Assembly (NCBI GenBank): GCA_018985235.1
Contig: JADGIG010000010.1
Span: 1 to 54,881 of the forward strand
Source: Sanchytrium tribonematis
Lineage: Eukaryota; Sanchytriomycota; Sanchytriomycetes; Sanchytriales; Sanchytriaceae
DNA length: 54,881 nt
Direction: 5' to 3'
Of this stretch, positions 19,099 to 27,637 are shown piece by piece. Positions within the stretch are counted from its first letter, which is position 1. The number at the start of each line of letters is the position of its first letter. The notes beneath the pieces were generated by a model. The model saw only the letters and a list, made by a program, of their open reading frames with translations. It did no database searches and was not told where the DNA came from. A program made the position numbers and the translations under genes.

Positions 19099-19110
19099 AT
19101 AAATTTTATT
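19098..19110. terminator. bidirectional poly(A) signal between Flower-like and CMC1
   Basis: AATAAA at 19098-19103 on the plus strand overlaps the Flower-like stop codon. TTTATT at 19105-19110 is AATAAA on the minus strand and overlaps the CMC1 stop. The transcripts must overlap or end within a few bases of each other. Confidence 0.6.
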
Positions 19111-19369
19111 GTGCTTGTTCAAAATTAGGATTTTCAGTTTTTAATAGTTTTTGATAATCTAGTAATGCTTGATACCGAGTCTCATCGTTGTTGTAAAGTA
19201 TCAGGCATTCATTCATTTCATTGTATAGCGATCTGCATTTGAACGGCATGCTTAAATATTTGTCTTTCGAACATTCCATGAATGCTTTCATGTATATATC
19301 GCATTTTTTGTACGCTTCAACTCTAACCTGCTTCATAATAAAATCTTGCTGTTTGTTTGATAGCAACAT
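19106..19369 (-). CDS. CMC1: CMC1-like twin CX9C mitochondrial protein
   Basis: 87 residues from the ATG at 19367-19369. Two CX9C motifs are explicit: C-DIYMKAFME-C and C-RSLYNEMNE-C, separated by a short loop. The flanks KQVRVEAYKKC and ECLILYNNDETRYQALLDYQ match CMC1, where KCRKEN...L.ECL..YYND is conserved. CMC1 is a Mia40-oxidised intermembrane-space protein involved in COX assembly with COX1/COX14. A longer same-frame extension to 19672 exists, but it overlaps the P4-ATPase and is ignored. Single exon; stop overlaps AATAAA. It begins 40 bp past the P4-ATPase stop on the same strand. Confidence 0.82.
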   Translation of the reverse strand: MLLSNKQQDFIMKQVRVEAYKKCDIYMKAFMECSKDKYLSMPFKCRSLYNEMNECLILYNNDETRYQALLDYQKLLKTENPNFEQAQ

Positions 19370-19409
19370 AAAACAAAAGGGCCAAAACAATAATTTGTAC
19401 AATTTATTA

Positions 19410-22400
19410 TTATTTCGTAAAGGCATCTTTACCATGGTCTTTTTTCTTTTTAAGATCCGGAGAGGATGGAGATAAATACTCTTTATGCTGACCAGGTGAA
19501 CTAGAGGTGACTTCCAATCTTGGGATCGATCTACCCTTTTCTTTCTCCTCGGGTATATCTTCCATAGGTTCAGCAACCGTCGGACTATTTTCAAACATTT
19601 TAAGAATTTTTTTCTGAGGATCTTTAAATAGAGAAGATGCTTTTGTAAACGAAAGATATTTAAGGACTCCACTTTCTTGTGAAAAAGCGAATCCAGTATT
19701 GCTTTCCACCTTCATAGAAGAGGCATTTAGAATTCTTGTGTTTCTGTGTCCTTTAATGCTCATTTGCCTACTTAATGTAGACGACGCTTGCGATATTTCA
19801 CTCACAACACTTTCTGGTGATGGTATAACCGGACTTACAATTGGTAAATCCGTCAACAGATGAGCTGGAGGTGCTGGTGCCACTACAATCTCTTCCTCTT
19901 TATGACTGTCAAATCTGTCTTTTTCTGCTTGAACCAACTGTATTTCTCTAACAATGTCTGCGTTCTTAGGATTGAATATACTATTCCAAGAGCAAATCAC
20001 TAATCTTGGCATAATTGCTAAAAATACAGTTAATAAGGACATGAAATAGAACGAAGGCTGTTGGTATAATAGAAGCCCTAGTCCATAAGCAGTGCCACTG
20101 ACTGTGTATGGAAGACTGGTGTAAATTGGAATGATGATAAATAACGAAAAAGCAGAAGCGACCAATCCTATTGTTACCCAGGTATTCCACATCCTAATGT
20201 CTAAACCTACACTCATATTTGCAGTAACGATAATTGGTATACTCACAAGTGCACCGAAATAGTCAGTTGAGTCCCCAGCTCCATAATATGTAGTATCGCC
20301 TGCATAGGTGATGAAATAGATTCCGAAAAAGGTGACTGAAGAAGCCCAAGCGGCATCTAAGATATAAATCAAAAATCTTTTCCAAGAAAAATAGTAATGA
20401 TCTTGATATAATTGCGGGTACATATAAGAATATTCTTTGTTCACATCTAAATCAAAGACTCCTAATAGTAGCACAGGACAAAGTGTGAGGAATACGTTAT
20501 AGATTAATAAATAAAAGTAATCAAATAGAAAAATGGTGCTAAACCCACAAAAGAATTGAAAGTAAAAGAGGCAGAAAACCCATACACAATTCTTGTAGAA
20601 AAAGTTCACTATCAAACCACTGACACGCATATATGTCCATCTGCCATGGACAAGAAGTAGTTTTTTAAGAAATCTAAATTGACTTATTGCAAAATCACTA
20701 GACATGGCTGCTTGCATGCCTTCGACACCGGCAATACCGACTCCTATATTTGCTTCCTGAATCATCGAGACATCATTGGCACCATCACCAATCGCTAAAG
20801 CAAGGATTTTTCTTCTATTTTTAATTAATGCCACCACGTCTGCTTTTTGTCTTGGACTTACTCTACAACAGATTACACTCTTACACATCATTCCATGATC
20901 TGCAAATTTGCTTTTAATATCTTCATCTTCAAAGACTAGCTTTAAAGAATGTCCATCAATAACCAAAGCAATGTTGGCCATTTGAACATCATCGGTGTCT
21001 TCCACAGAAGAATTGGAGAACGTACTTCTAACACTACTTATTAGATTCAATAGACACTTTCGCATCTCTTCTATATTGGTTGCTTGTATTACAATCAAAT
21101 TCATGTTTTTCGTGATCAAGTTACAGCTATACCCAATGTTTATGGCAGTCTCTACCTTGTCTCCTGTAAGCACCCATAATTTGATTCCAGCTCTTGCCAA
21201 AGTTGCAATGCAATCAGGGACACCCCGTTGAAGCTTATCTTCGATTGCAGTAGCTCCTAATAGCATCAAATTACGTTCGTATTTATCTGCAACTTGCTCC
21301 ATCTTCTCGTCTCTCATATCGAAGCTTGTTGCAGCTTCATTCATTTCTTGAGCAAACTCGTTGTACTGTTTAGGAGAAAGCTCTCGATATGACATACAAA
21401 GAGTACGAAGACCTTCGTTCGCAAATATTTCTAAATGATTTAAAGTTGTACTTTTCATTTCTTCTTGTCCGGGAGCTAGTCTTTCATATATAATAGAATC
21501 AGCACCTTTTGTAATCATGTAGATTTTTTTATCAATTTCAATGATAGCCGTCATTCTCTTTCTTGCCGAGCTAAATTCTATAATATTTAAAATAGGCACT
21601 CTTTGCTCCTCGCCATAAACGTCCAAAATGGCTTCGTCGTTTTGAACTCCTAAAAAAGAAAATCCCATGTCCCTGGCGGTTGTGACTAAAGCTGCTTCAT
21701 CGGGAGATTGTGCTTTGTATTGAATTGGAAGGTTTGTTTTATCAACAATGACAGTGTGACAAAGACCTAAAAAGCAAAAGAATTGCCTAATTTTGTCTGG
21801 ATGTCCTTTTTCTATTACTTCTTCTGGTAGCTCTGTGTCCTTCAAATGATCAATAATACTCAAATCAACAAATTGAGGTAATTTTGTAGTTACATTGGTT
21901 GCTTGAGTCACACTGCTTCCCAAGCGAGGTCTTCCTGGATGCGAATCGATTGTCAAAGACGTTTCGGTCGAATGATTTTTCTTTATAGAGTACAAAGTTT
22001 CTAATCGTTCCATCATTTCATGCCCTAGAAGGTCCATAGTTTTATGAACCTTTTGACGCACAAGGGTATTTTGGTGTAAACTCTCAACACTAGCGTTTTC
22101 AACTTTTGCAGGAAACTTTTCCTTGACGACGTCTTCCGTCAAACCATAAGCTACTCCATTAATTGAACATCTTCTAAACTCCATGACATTTTGAGTCAAA
22201 GTTCCCGTTTTATCACTAAAAATAAATTGAATTTGACCGAGATCGTCGCCAATTGTCCATGATTTTGGGACCGCGGGCTGATCAGCGATAGCTGGTTGTT
22301 CTGGTATACCGTCATGAGCCGCTCTGGCCTTTTGTCCTCTTCGAGTTAAATCTACATCCTTCAAGATAAAATAAGCGGAAATTATTTTAACAAATTCAAT

Positions 22401-23603
22401 GCTGATATAAACTGAAATCGGTACAATATTTTGATACAAAATCAATGATGCTCCAAATGCAATACCCAAACTATAAAGTACATTTTCGTATACAAAACTT
22501 ACAATCTCTGGCTTGCTTCTGTCTTTGGGATAAATTCCCAATAAAGGATACTGGTCAACCGTCGAGTAGCCAATTGATGTGATAATGCACAATACCGCGA
22601 TCATTAAAAAATTGAATCCAACCAGTGGATTAAGCTGCTTGTCGATTTTTGAACGCTTTGATGGAGTTGGACGAGTGTTGAGCATGATCTTTGTTTCTGA
22701 CCCACAATATAAGACCAAGCCAATTACATATTCCGTATTTCGCAATATGCTACCGCGTAACAATACATGTTTAAAAGTAAGAGGCATTTTGTGGGGTGCG
22801 ACTGAAGTTCCTCCAATTGGAGATGTGGGATCCATACCAGCTGATATTGTTCCTGAAAATGCATATAGATTTGGATTAGGATCCTCATAATCAATTGAAA
22901 GCTGCTCTTTCTCCAACCATTTCTGAGTCAATTCGTGTGCACCCTCATTTTCTTTAAACTTAGTCGGTTTTCGACTCAAAGTATATAAGTGACTCATGCC
23001 AACTGCTTCATAAATTTTCAAGTTAGTTTCTCCATCCAGATTCTTTGTTTCCACGTATGCAATGCCACCTGGATCACTACTACCTAAAATTAAACAATCA
23101 GCTGGAATAGAGTTATCCTGGGAAATCAAAATAATTTTTCCAACAGAAATATCTTTCCATTGAACATTGTTTAATTTTTTGATGTCTTTTTTTGATAAAT
23201 GCCCCAGATCCTCTATATTTTGAATCACCCGACACCGTTGATGGTTCACAAATGTGTCCTGCTTGTACCTTTTGTAGTCCTCAAATCCATCTTTTATAGC
23301 TGTAGCTAGTAAAATCGAAAGCAAGGGTAATACACCAATATAAAGCCCGCTTCCTGTGACTCCAAATTGAGTGGAAGTAAATGGCAATATTACTAGTAAA
23401 AGGAAATAAATATTGGCTATTCTATGAAACTGTTCAAATAAATTTTTCGGTATAAAATTGGCTATGGTATATTTGGTGGTTCTAATTAAATTAGCATTTA
23501 AATTTGGATCGTTTGATCTTAATTTCAAAAATGATAATACCTGATCAACAGGATTATTTTTCGGTCTTTGAAATGTGATTCCAGTTGGATTTAAAAATCT
23601 CAT
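19410..23603 (-). CDS. P4-type ATPase, aminophospholipid flippase
   Basis: 1397-residue single-exon protein with the full P4-ATPase plan. N-terminal cytosolic start (NLIRTTKYTIANFIPKNLFEQF), helices 1-2, the actuator motif LDGETNLK, helices 3-4 with PISVYISIEFVK (the P4-specific PISL/PISV region), the phosphorylation loop SDKTGTLTQNVMEF (about residue 463), KGADSIIYERL nucleotide site, VLTGDKVETAINIGYSC, GDGANDVSMIQEANIGVGI, then six C-terminal helices. A Ser/Pro/Lys-rich tail of ~200 residues follows. These pumps move phosphatidylserine or phosphatidylethanolamine to the cytosolic leaflet, usually with a CDC50 partner, which is not in this window. Despite its length it has no intron. Confidence 0.96.
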   Translation of the reverse strand: MRFLNPTGITFQRPKNNPVDQVLSFLKLRSNDPNLNANLIRTTKYTIANFIPKNLFEQFHRIANIYFLLLVILPFTSTQFGVTGSGLYIGVLPLLSILLATAIKDGFEDYKRYKQDTFVNHQRCRVIQNIEDLGHLSKKDIKKLNNVQWKDISVGKIILISQDNSIPADCLILGSSDPGGIAYVETKNLDGETNLKIYEAVGMSHLYTLSRKPTKFKENEGAHELTQKWLEKEQLSIDYEDPNPNLYAFSGTISAGMDPTSPIGGTSVAPHKMPLTFKHVLLRGSILRNTEYVIGLVLYCGSETKIMLNTRPTPSKRSKIDKQLNPLVGFNFLMIAVLCIITSIGYSTVDQYPLLGIYPKDRSKPEIVSFVYENVLYSLGIAFGASLILYQNIVPISVYISIEFVKIISAYFILKDVDLTRRGQKARAAHDGIPEQPAIADQPAVPKSWTIGDDLGQIQFIFSDKTGTLTQNVMEFRRCSINGVAYGLTEDVVKEKFPAKVENASVESLHQNTLVRQKVHKTMDLLGHEMMERLETLYSIKKNHSTETSLTIDSHPGRPRLGSSVTQATNVTTKLPQFVDLSIIDHLKDTELPEEVIEKGHPDKIRQFFCFLGLCHTVIVDKTNLPIQYKAQSPDEAALVTTARDMGFSFLGVQNDEAILDVYGEEQRVPILNIIEFSSARKRMTAIIEIDKKIYMITKGADSIIYERLAPGQEEMKSTTLNHLEIFANEGLRTLCMSYRELSPKQYNEFAQEMNEAATSFDMRDEKMEQVADKYERNLMLLGATAIEDKLQRGVPDCIATLARAGIKLWVLTGDKVETAINIGYSCNLITKNMNLIVIQATNIEEMRKCLLNLISSVRSTFSNSSVEDTDDVQMANIALVIDGHSLKLVFEDEDIKSKFADHGMMCKSVICCRVSPRQKADVVALIKNRRKILALAIGDGANDVSMIQEANIGVGIAGVEGMQAAMSSDFAISQFRFLKKLLLVHGRWTYMRVSGLIVNFFYKNCVWVFCLFYFQFFCGFSTIFLFDYFYLLIYNVFLTLCPVLLLGVFDLDVNKEYSYMYPQLYQDHYYFSWKRFLIYILDAAWASSVTFFGIYFITYAGDTTYYGAGDSTDYFGALVSIPIIVTANMSVGLDIRMWNTWVTIGLVASAFSLFIIIPIYTSLPYTVSGTAYGLGLLLYQQPSFYFMSLLTVFLAIMPRLVICSWNSIFNPKNADIVREIQLVQAEKDRFDSHKEEEIVVAPAPPAHLLTDLPIVSPVIPSPESVVSEISQASSTLSRQMSIKGHRNTRILNASSMKVESNTGFAFSQESGVLKYLSFTKASSLFKDPQKKILKMFENSPTVAEPMEDIPEEKEKGRSIPRLEVTSSSPGQHKEYLSPSSPDLKKKKDHGKDAFTK

Positions 23604-23887
23604 TTTTTACTAAAATAAATGTGTTTCAGCTGTCTTTGTTATATATTTAAAACTTCTTACAAGCATCGACCACTGATATTCTTTCAAAAGCTCTATTTCC
23701 ATCAAAAAAATTAGTCTGAACATAAATTAGATCCTCTGAAAGGAAATAATGAATGGTTACCATACTTATAATTCGGCAAGCTTAATCCCTAAGGCATCGA
23801 ACAACATTGATTAGTGGGTTGCAAGTCACCTATAACAGCATTTACTATTTCCGATTTCCCCTAGTCATCGACTTTCCTCCTTGCGAC

Positions 23888-25321
23888 ATGAGTCTACCCA
23901 AGAATCATCAAACGGCACAGACAGAAGATGTTTTAAATACTAAAGGTAACTCCTTTGAGGACTACTATCTGAAAAAAGAATTACTTCTGGGACTGCACGA
24001 GGCTGGATTTGAAAGACCTTCTCCTATTCAAGAAGAAAGTATACCTGTCATTTTATCTGGAAGAGACATTTTAGCTAGAGCTAAAAATGGAACGGGAAAG
24101 ACAGGGGCCTTTACAATTCCTACACTAGAGAAGCTTAATACGCAAAAAAAGAAAATACAAGCATTAATATTGGTACCTACCAGAGAACTTGCATTACAAA
24201 CTGCCCAAGTTTGCAAAACCCTTGGAAAGCATTTAAATCTCCAGGTTATGGTAACCACAGGAGGAACTTCTTTGAAGGATGATATAATCAGATTGCAAAA
24301 TACTGTTCACATTGTTGTTGCTACTCCAGGCCGAGTTCTGGATTTATCTAGCAAAGGAGTCTGTGTTTTAGATGAATGCGAAATGATGATTTTAGATGAA
24401 GCCGATAAATTGCTTTCGCCGCAAGATTTTCTACCTGTTATTGAGCAATTGCTTCAGTTTTTGCCAAAAGATAGACAAATTTTACTATTCAGTGCAACTT
24501 TTCCAGCAACTGTCAAGTCTTTCCGAGACAAATGGCTCACCCGGCCTTACGAGATCAATTTGATGGACGAACTAACATTAAAGGGTATTACACAATATTA
24601 TGCATTTGTTGAGGAAAAGCAAAAGGTTCATTGCTTGAATACCTTATTTTCCAAGTTGCAAATTAACCAGTCTATCATATTCTGCAACTCAACTAATAGG
24701 GTAGAATTGTTAGCTAAACGAATCACACAATTGGGCTATTCTTGTTATTACATTCATGCAAAAATGCAACAATCTCATAGAAATAGAGTCTTTCATGATT
24801 TTCGTGAAGGAAAATGTCGAAATCTTGTATGCTCCGATCTTTTGACTCGTGGTATTGACATTCAAGCTGTCAATGTTGTATTTAATTTTGATTTTCCAAG
24901 ATCTGCTGAAACATATTTACACCGTATTGGTAGGAGCGGCCGATTTGGTCATTTAGGATTGGCAATCAATCTTATCACACATGAAGATCGTGTCAATTTG
25001 TACAAGATTGAGCAGGAACTGGGAACTGAAATTTTACCAATTCCTTCTCAAATTGATAAACGATTGTATGTTGCTCCTGCATTAATCGACGATAAAGATG
25101 AGCAAGTATCTGTGGCTAGAAATGAAACAAAAGTGATTCAACAAGCTACACCACCAGGCTACCAAAATCAACAACCAATCACTGAGCCTAGACAACAACC
25201 TAGAAATGAGCGAAAGAAATACAATAATGAGGACGGAAATGAAGGAAGACGAAGTTATGGAGAGGGAAGTGCTAGAGGAGAAAGAAGGCATCGCGGGAGA
25301 GGCCGCGGACGCAAGTTCTAA
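23888..25321 (+). CDS. DDX6: DEAD-box RNA helicase DDX6 / Dhh1 / Me31B
   Basis: 477 residues from the ATG at 23888. An upstream in-frame extension uses a TTG and is not needed. Motifs in order: [26 protein letters not shown] (Q-motif region), [10 protein letters not shown] (I), PTRELALQ (Ia), ATPGRVLDL (Ib), DEAD (II), SATFP (III), then [38 protein letters not shown] and [13 protein letters not shown] (VI). The FDFP and LGLAINLI spacing is typical of DDX6, a decapping activator and translational repressor of P-bodies. The C-terminus is an unusual Arg/Gly-rich tail ([14 protein letters not shown]). Single exon. The 284 bp upstream contains no gene. Confidence 0.95.
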   Translation: MSLPKNHQTAQTEDVLNTKGNSFEDYYLKKELLLGLHEAGFERPSPIQEESIPVILSGRDILARAKNGTGKTGAFTIPTLEKLNTQKKKIQALILVPTRELALQTAQVCKTLGKHLNLQVMVTTGGTSLKDDIIRLQNTVHIVVATPGRVLDLSSKGVCVLDECEMMILDEADKLLSPQDFLPVIEQLLQFLPKDRQILLFSATFPATVKSFRDKWLTRPYEINLMDELTLKGITQYYAFVEEKQKVHCLNTLFSKLQINQSIIFCNSTNRVELLAKRITQLGYSCYYIHAKMQQSHRNRVFHDFREGKCRNLVCSDLLTRGIDIQAVNVVFNFDFPRSAETYLHRIGRSGRFGHLGLAINLITHEDRVNLYKIEQELGTEILPIPSQIDKRLYVAPALIDDKDEQVSVARNETKVIQQATPPGYQNQQPITEPRQQPRNERKKYNNEDGNEGRRSYGEGSARGERRHRGRGRGRKF

Positions 25322-25333
25322 ATTAAAAAAAAA

Positions 25334-25383
25334 CACCAAAAGGTGGACTTCGTGTACTAAAAAAGTGCACGGGGTTCGCCCCC
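25334..25383. other. three consecutive hairpins in the DDX6-NOP58 spacer, candidate structured RNA or regulatory element
   Basis: Within 50 bp there are three back-to-back inverted repeats: CACC/GGTG with an AAAA loop (25334-25345), CGTGTACT/AGTGCACG with an A5 loop and one G-U pair (25351-25371), and GGGG/CCCC with a TTCG tetraloop (25371-25382; one G is shared). They form a GC-rich island in AT-rich DNA. ATTAAA (25322-25327) and TTTAAT (25394-25399) could close them into a cloverleaf-like junction. Whether it acts in the DDX6 3' UTR, the NOP58 leader, or as an independent RNA is unknown. Confidence 0.4.
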
Positions 25384-25509
25384 TCCCTACTTATTTAATC
25401 TAACGTAACTCGCATTTCCAATTTTCATTTTTTATCCTTTTTCTTCATTTTTTTCACTTTCAAAACGCCCACAATAAAACGAGGGAAAGCGGGTGAAAGT
25501 AGGAGATTG

Positions 25510-26919
25510 ATGTTTGTCTTGATAGAAACTGCATCCGGTTACGCACTCATCAACGCCGACAAAGAAGCAACCAAAAAATCTCAGGTGTCTTTAAAAGCAT
25601 TTCACCCTTTTTCTACAACTCAATCTGCCTTGCAAGCTATGCTTCATTGCGTCGATAATTCAGTTGATCCAAATTTACAAAAGTTTTTGAAGCAGCACAT
25701 CAAAGACGCTGTCATGGTTGACAAACATTTGGCACCTCAACTAAAAGAAGTTAAAGTTGTTCATATGGAAACTCAAATAAGAAGATTTATTCAAAAACAT
25801 CTTGATGAACTTCTACAAGATAATAACGTTAAGGACATGCAACTTGGTCTTGCTCACGCAATGGCACGTTATAAACTGAAATTCAGTGCTGATAAATTAG
25901 ACACTATGATTATTCAAGCTATTGCTCTTCTTGATGATTTAGATAAGCAAGTTAATACATACGCAATGAGAGTCAAAGAATGGTACGGCTGGCATTTCCC
26001 AGAACTCGCCAAGATTGTGGTCGATAATGCAGCATATGCTAGGTTTGTTTTACTTTGTGGAATTCGAACAAATATCGTTCAAGTTCACGAGCAACTTAGT
26101 GAGATATTACCATTAGAAATAGAAGAGCAGGTTATCAAAGCTGCGCAAATGTCCATGGGAACTGAAATTAATGATAACGATGTAAAAGCAATTAAAAATT
26201 TGGCAACACAGGTGGTAGAACTCTCAGATTATCGAAATCAACTTCATAAATATCTATGCACAAGAATGCAAGCCATCGCACCAAATCTCACTGCAATTGT
26301 TGGCGAAATTGTTGGTGCAAGATTAATTTCACATGCTGGATCGTTGTTGAATTTGGCAAAGCAACCCGCATCTACAATTCAATTGCTTGGAGCAGAAAAA
26401 GCACTGTTCCGTGCTTTGAAAACTAAGAAATCAACACCCAAATATGGGCTTCTATTTCATGCATCATTAGTCGGCAGCGCTCAAGCCAAGAATAAAGGGA
26501 AAATTGCCAGACTTGTTGCAACCAAATGCGCATTAGGAGCCAGATTGGATGCGTTATGCGATGAAAGTGTAGATATTGGAGATGATTTACGTGGAGCAGT
26601 GGAAAACAGGCTGAATTCTCTCGAAGGAAAACCTGTCACCAAAATTATAAAAACTCAAGCACGTGCATTTGACACAGAGGGAATTATAGAACCAGCAAAA
26701 CCACAAAAACCTATTAAAGAAGTTGAACCAGAGGTAGTTGATATGCCTATTGATGAGCCTATTGTTGAACTTCCTCCTTCTTCTGGTGAAGCAGAAAAAA
26801 AGAAGAAAAAGAAGAAGAAGTCCCTAGCCGATGACGAAGAAAAATCGTCTAAAAAGAGAAAATCTACTGGTGAAGAAAAAGATAAGAAGAAAAAGAAGAA
26901 GAAATCTAAAGCTGAATAA
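25510..26919 (+). CDS. NOP58: box C/D snoRNP core protein NOP58
   Basis: 469 residues from the ATG at 25510 (MFVLIETASGYALI). NOP58 holds box C/D snoRNAs with fibrillarin and NOP56 for 2'-O-methylation of rRNA. Diagnostic stretches: LGLAHAMARYKLKFSADKLD, MIIQAIALLDDLDKQVN, REWYGWHFPEL-type KEWYGWHFPELAKIV, the Nop domain core IAPNLTAIVGEIVGARLI and HAGSLLNLAKQPAS, and LGAEKALFRALKTKKSTPKYG. The C-terminus is the usual KKKKK(K)-rich tail. NOP58 rather than NOP56 is favoured by LKFSADKLDTMIIQAI and the closing lysine blocks. Single exon. GAATAAAT at the end embeds the stop in AATAAA. Confidence 0.95.
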   Translation: MFVLIETASGYALINADKEATKKSQVSLKAFHPFSTTQSALQAMLHCVDNSVDPNLQKFLKQHIKDAVMVDKHLAPQLKEVKVVHMETQIRRFIQKHLDELLQDNNVKDMQLGLAHAMARYKLKFSADKLDTMIIQAIALLDDLDKQVNTYAMRVKEWYGWHFPELAKIVVDNAAYARFVLLCGIRTNIVQVHEQLSEILPLEIEEQVIKAAQMSMGTEINDNDVKAIKNLATQVVELSDYRNQLHKYLCTRMQAIAPNLTAIVGEIVGARLISHAGSLLNLAKQPASTIQLLGAEKALFRALKTKKSTPKYGLLFHASLVGSAQAKNKGKIARLVATKCALGARLDALCDESVDIGDDLRGAVENRLNSLEGKPVTKIIKTQARAFDTEGIIEPAKPQKPIKEVEPEVVDMPIDEPIVELPPSSGEAEKKKKKKKKSLADDEEKSSKKRKSTGEEKDKKKKKKKSKAE

Positions 26920-26949
26920 ATATTATAAACGAAATAGTTTTTGAAACAA

Positions 26950-27624
26950 ATGCAATATATTCGAGACTTGCGCGAACAACTTACTCCTCAATTAACAGAA
27001 TCTAAATTTAAGCAGAACGGTGTAATCACTCCGAATGAATTTGTTGCTGCCGGTGATTATCTAATACAAATAGCACCTAGTTGGCAATTTGTATCAAAAA
27101 ATGAACATGAACACTTTAAAGTCCGTGACTATCTACCAGACAACAAGCAATTTTTGATAACCAAAAATGTGTCTGCAAAGCCATATTATCAGGACATCAA
27201 GGAAGAATACGATGGGGAGGATTTATTAATAACGAAACCAGCAGAAGATACATTAGACGTCGAGGATCTTGATAATGTTGATTTGGATGTAGACTTGACT
27301 GACACTTTTGACGTTATGATTACTTATGACAAATATTACCAAACACCACGAGTTTGGTTAATCGGTTATGATAAAAATGGAACACCAATGACTCCAGATC
27401 AAATGATGGGATACATATCAAGCGAACATGCACAAAAAACTGCGACCATTGAACAACATCCACATTTACAGGTAACCTGCATCAGCATACATCCTTGTCA
27501 ACATGCCAGTGTTATGAAATTATTGTTTTCTGATGATATCACTGTGGAAAAATATATGGTTGTATTTTTAAAATTTATATCGACAATTATTCCCACGATA
27601 GAATATGATTACCTAGGTGTTTAA
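26950..27624 (+). CDS. ATG3: autophagy E2-like enzyme ATG3
   Basis: 224 residues from the ATG at 26950. ATG3 conjugates ATG8 to phosphatidylethanolamine. Visible: TESKFKQNGVITPNEFVAAGDYL near the N-terminus, WQF and KQFLITKNV, an acidic flexible insert, then YDKYYQTPRVWLIGYDKNG, the catalytic IHPCQHASVM (Cys about residue 180) and the terminal FLKFISTIIPTIEYDYLGV. It is shorter than human ATG3 (314 residues), mainly in the flexible region and after the catalytic core. Single exon, 30 bp after NOP58 on the same strand. Its stop overlaps AATAAA. Confidence 0.95.
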   Translation: MQYIRDLREQLTPQLTESKFKQNGVITPNEFVAAGDYLIQIAPSWQFVSKNEHEHFKVRDYLPDNKQFLITKNVSAKPYYQDIKEEYDGEDLLITKPAEDTLDVEDLDNVDLDVDLTDTFDVMITYDKYYQTPRVWLIGYDKNGTPMTPDQMMGYISSEHAQKTATIEQHPHLQVTCISIHPCQHASVMKLLFSDDITVEKYMVVFLKFISTIIPTIEYDYLGV

Positions 27625-27637
27625 TAAATTATTTATT
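27623..27637. terminator. bidirectional poly(A) signal between ATG3 and TMC
   Basis: AATAAA at 27623-27628 overlaps the ATG3 stop, and TTTATT at 27632-27637 is AATAAA for the minus-strand TMC gene, overlapping its stop. The arrangement is nearly palindromic. Confidence 0.6.

Noticed and set aside
19106-19672. Longer N-terminal extension of CMC1 into the P4-ATPase tail
   Set aside because: The extension is a frame shadow of the P4-ATPase C-terminus; the ATG at 19369 gives the normal CMC1 length.
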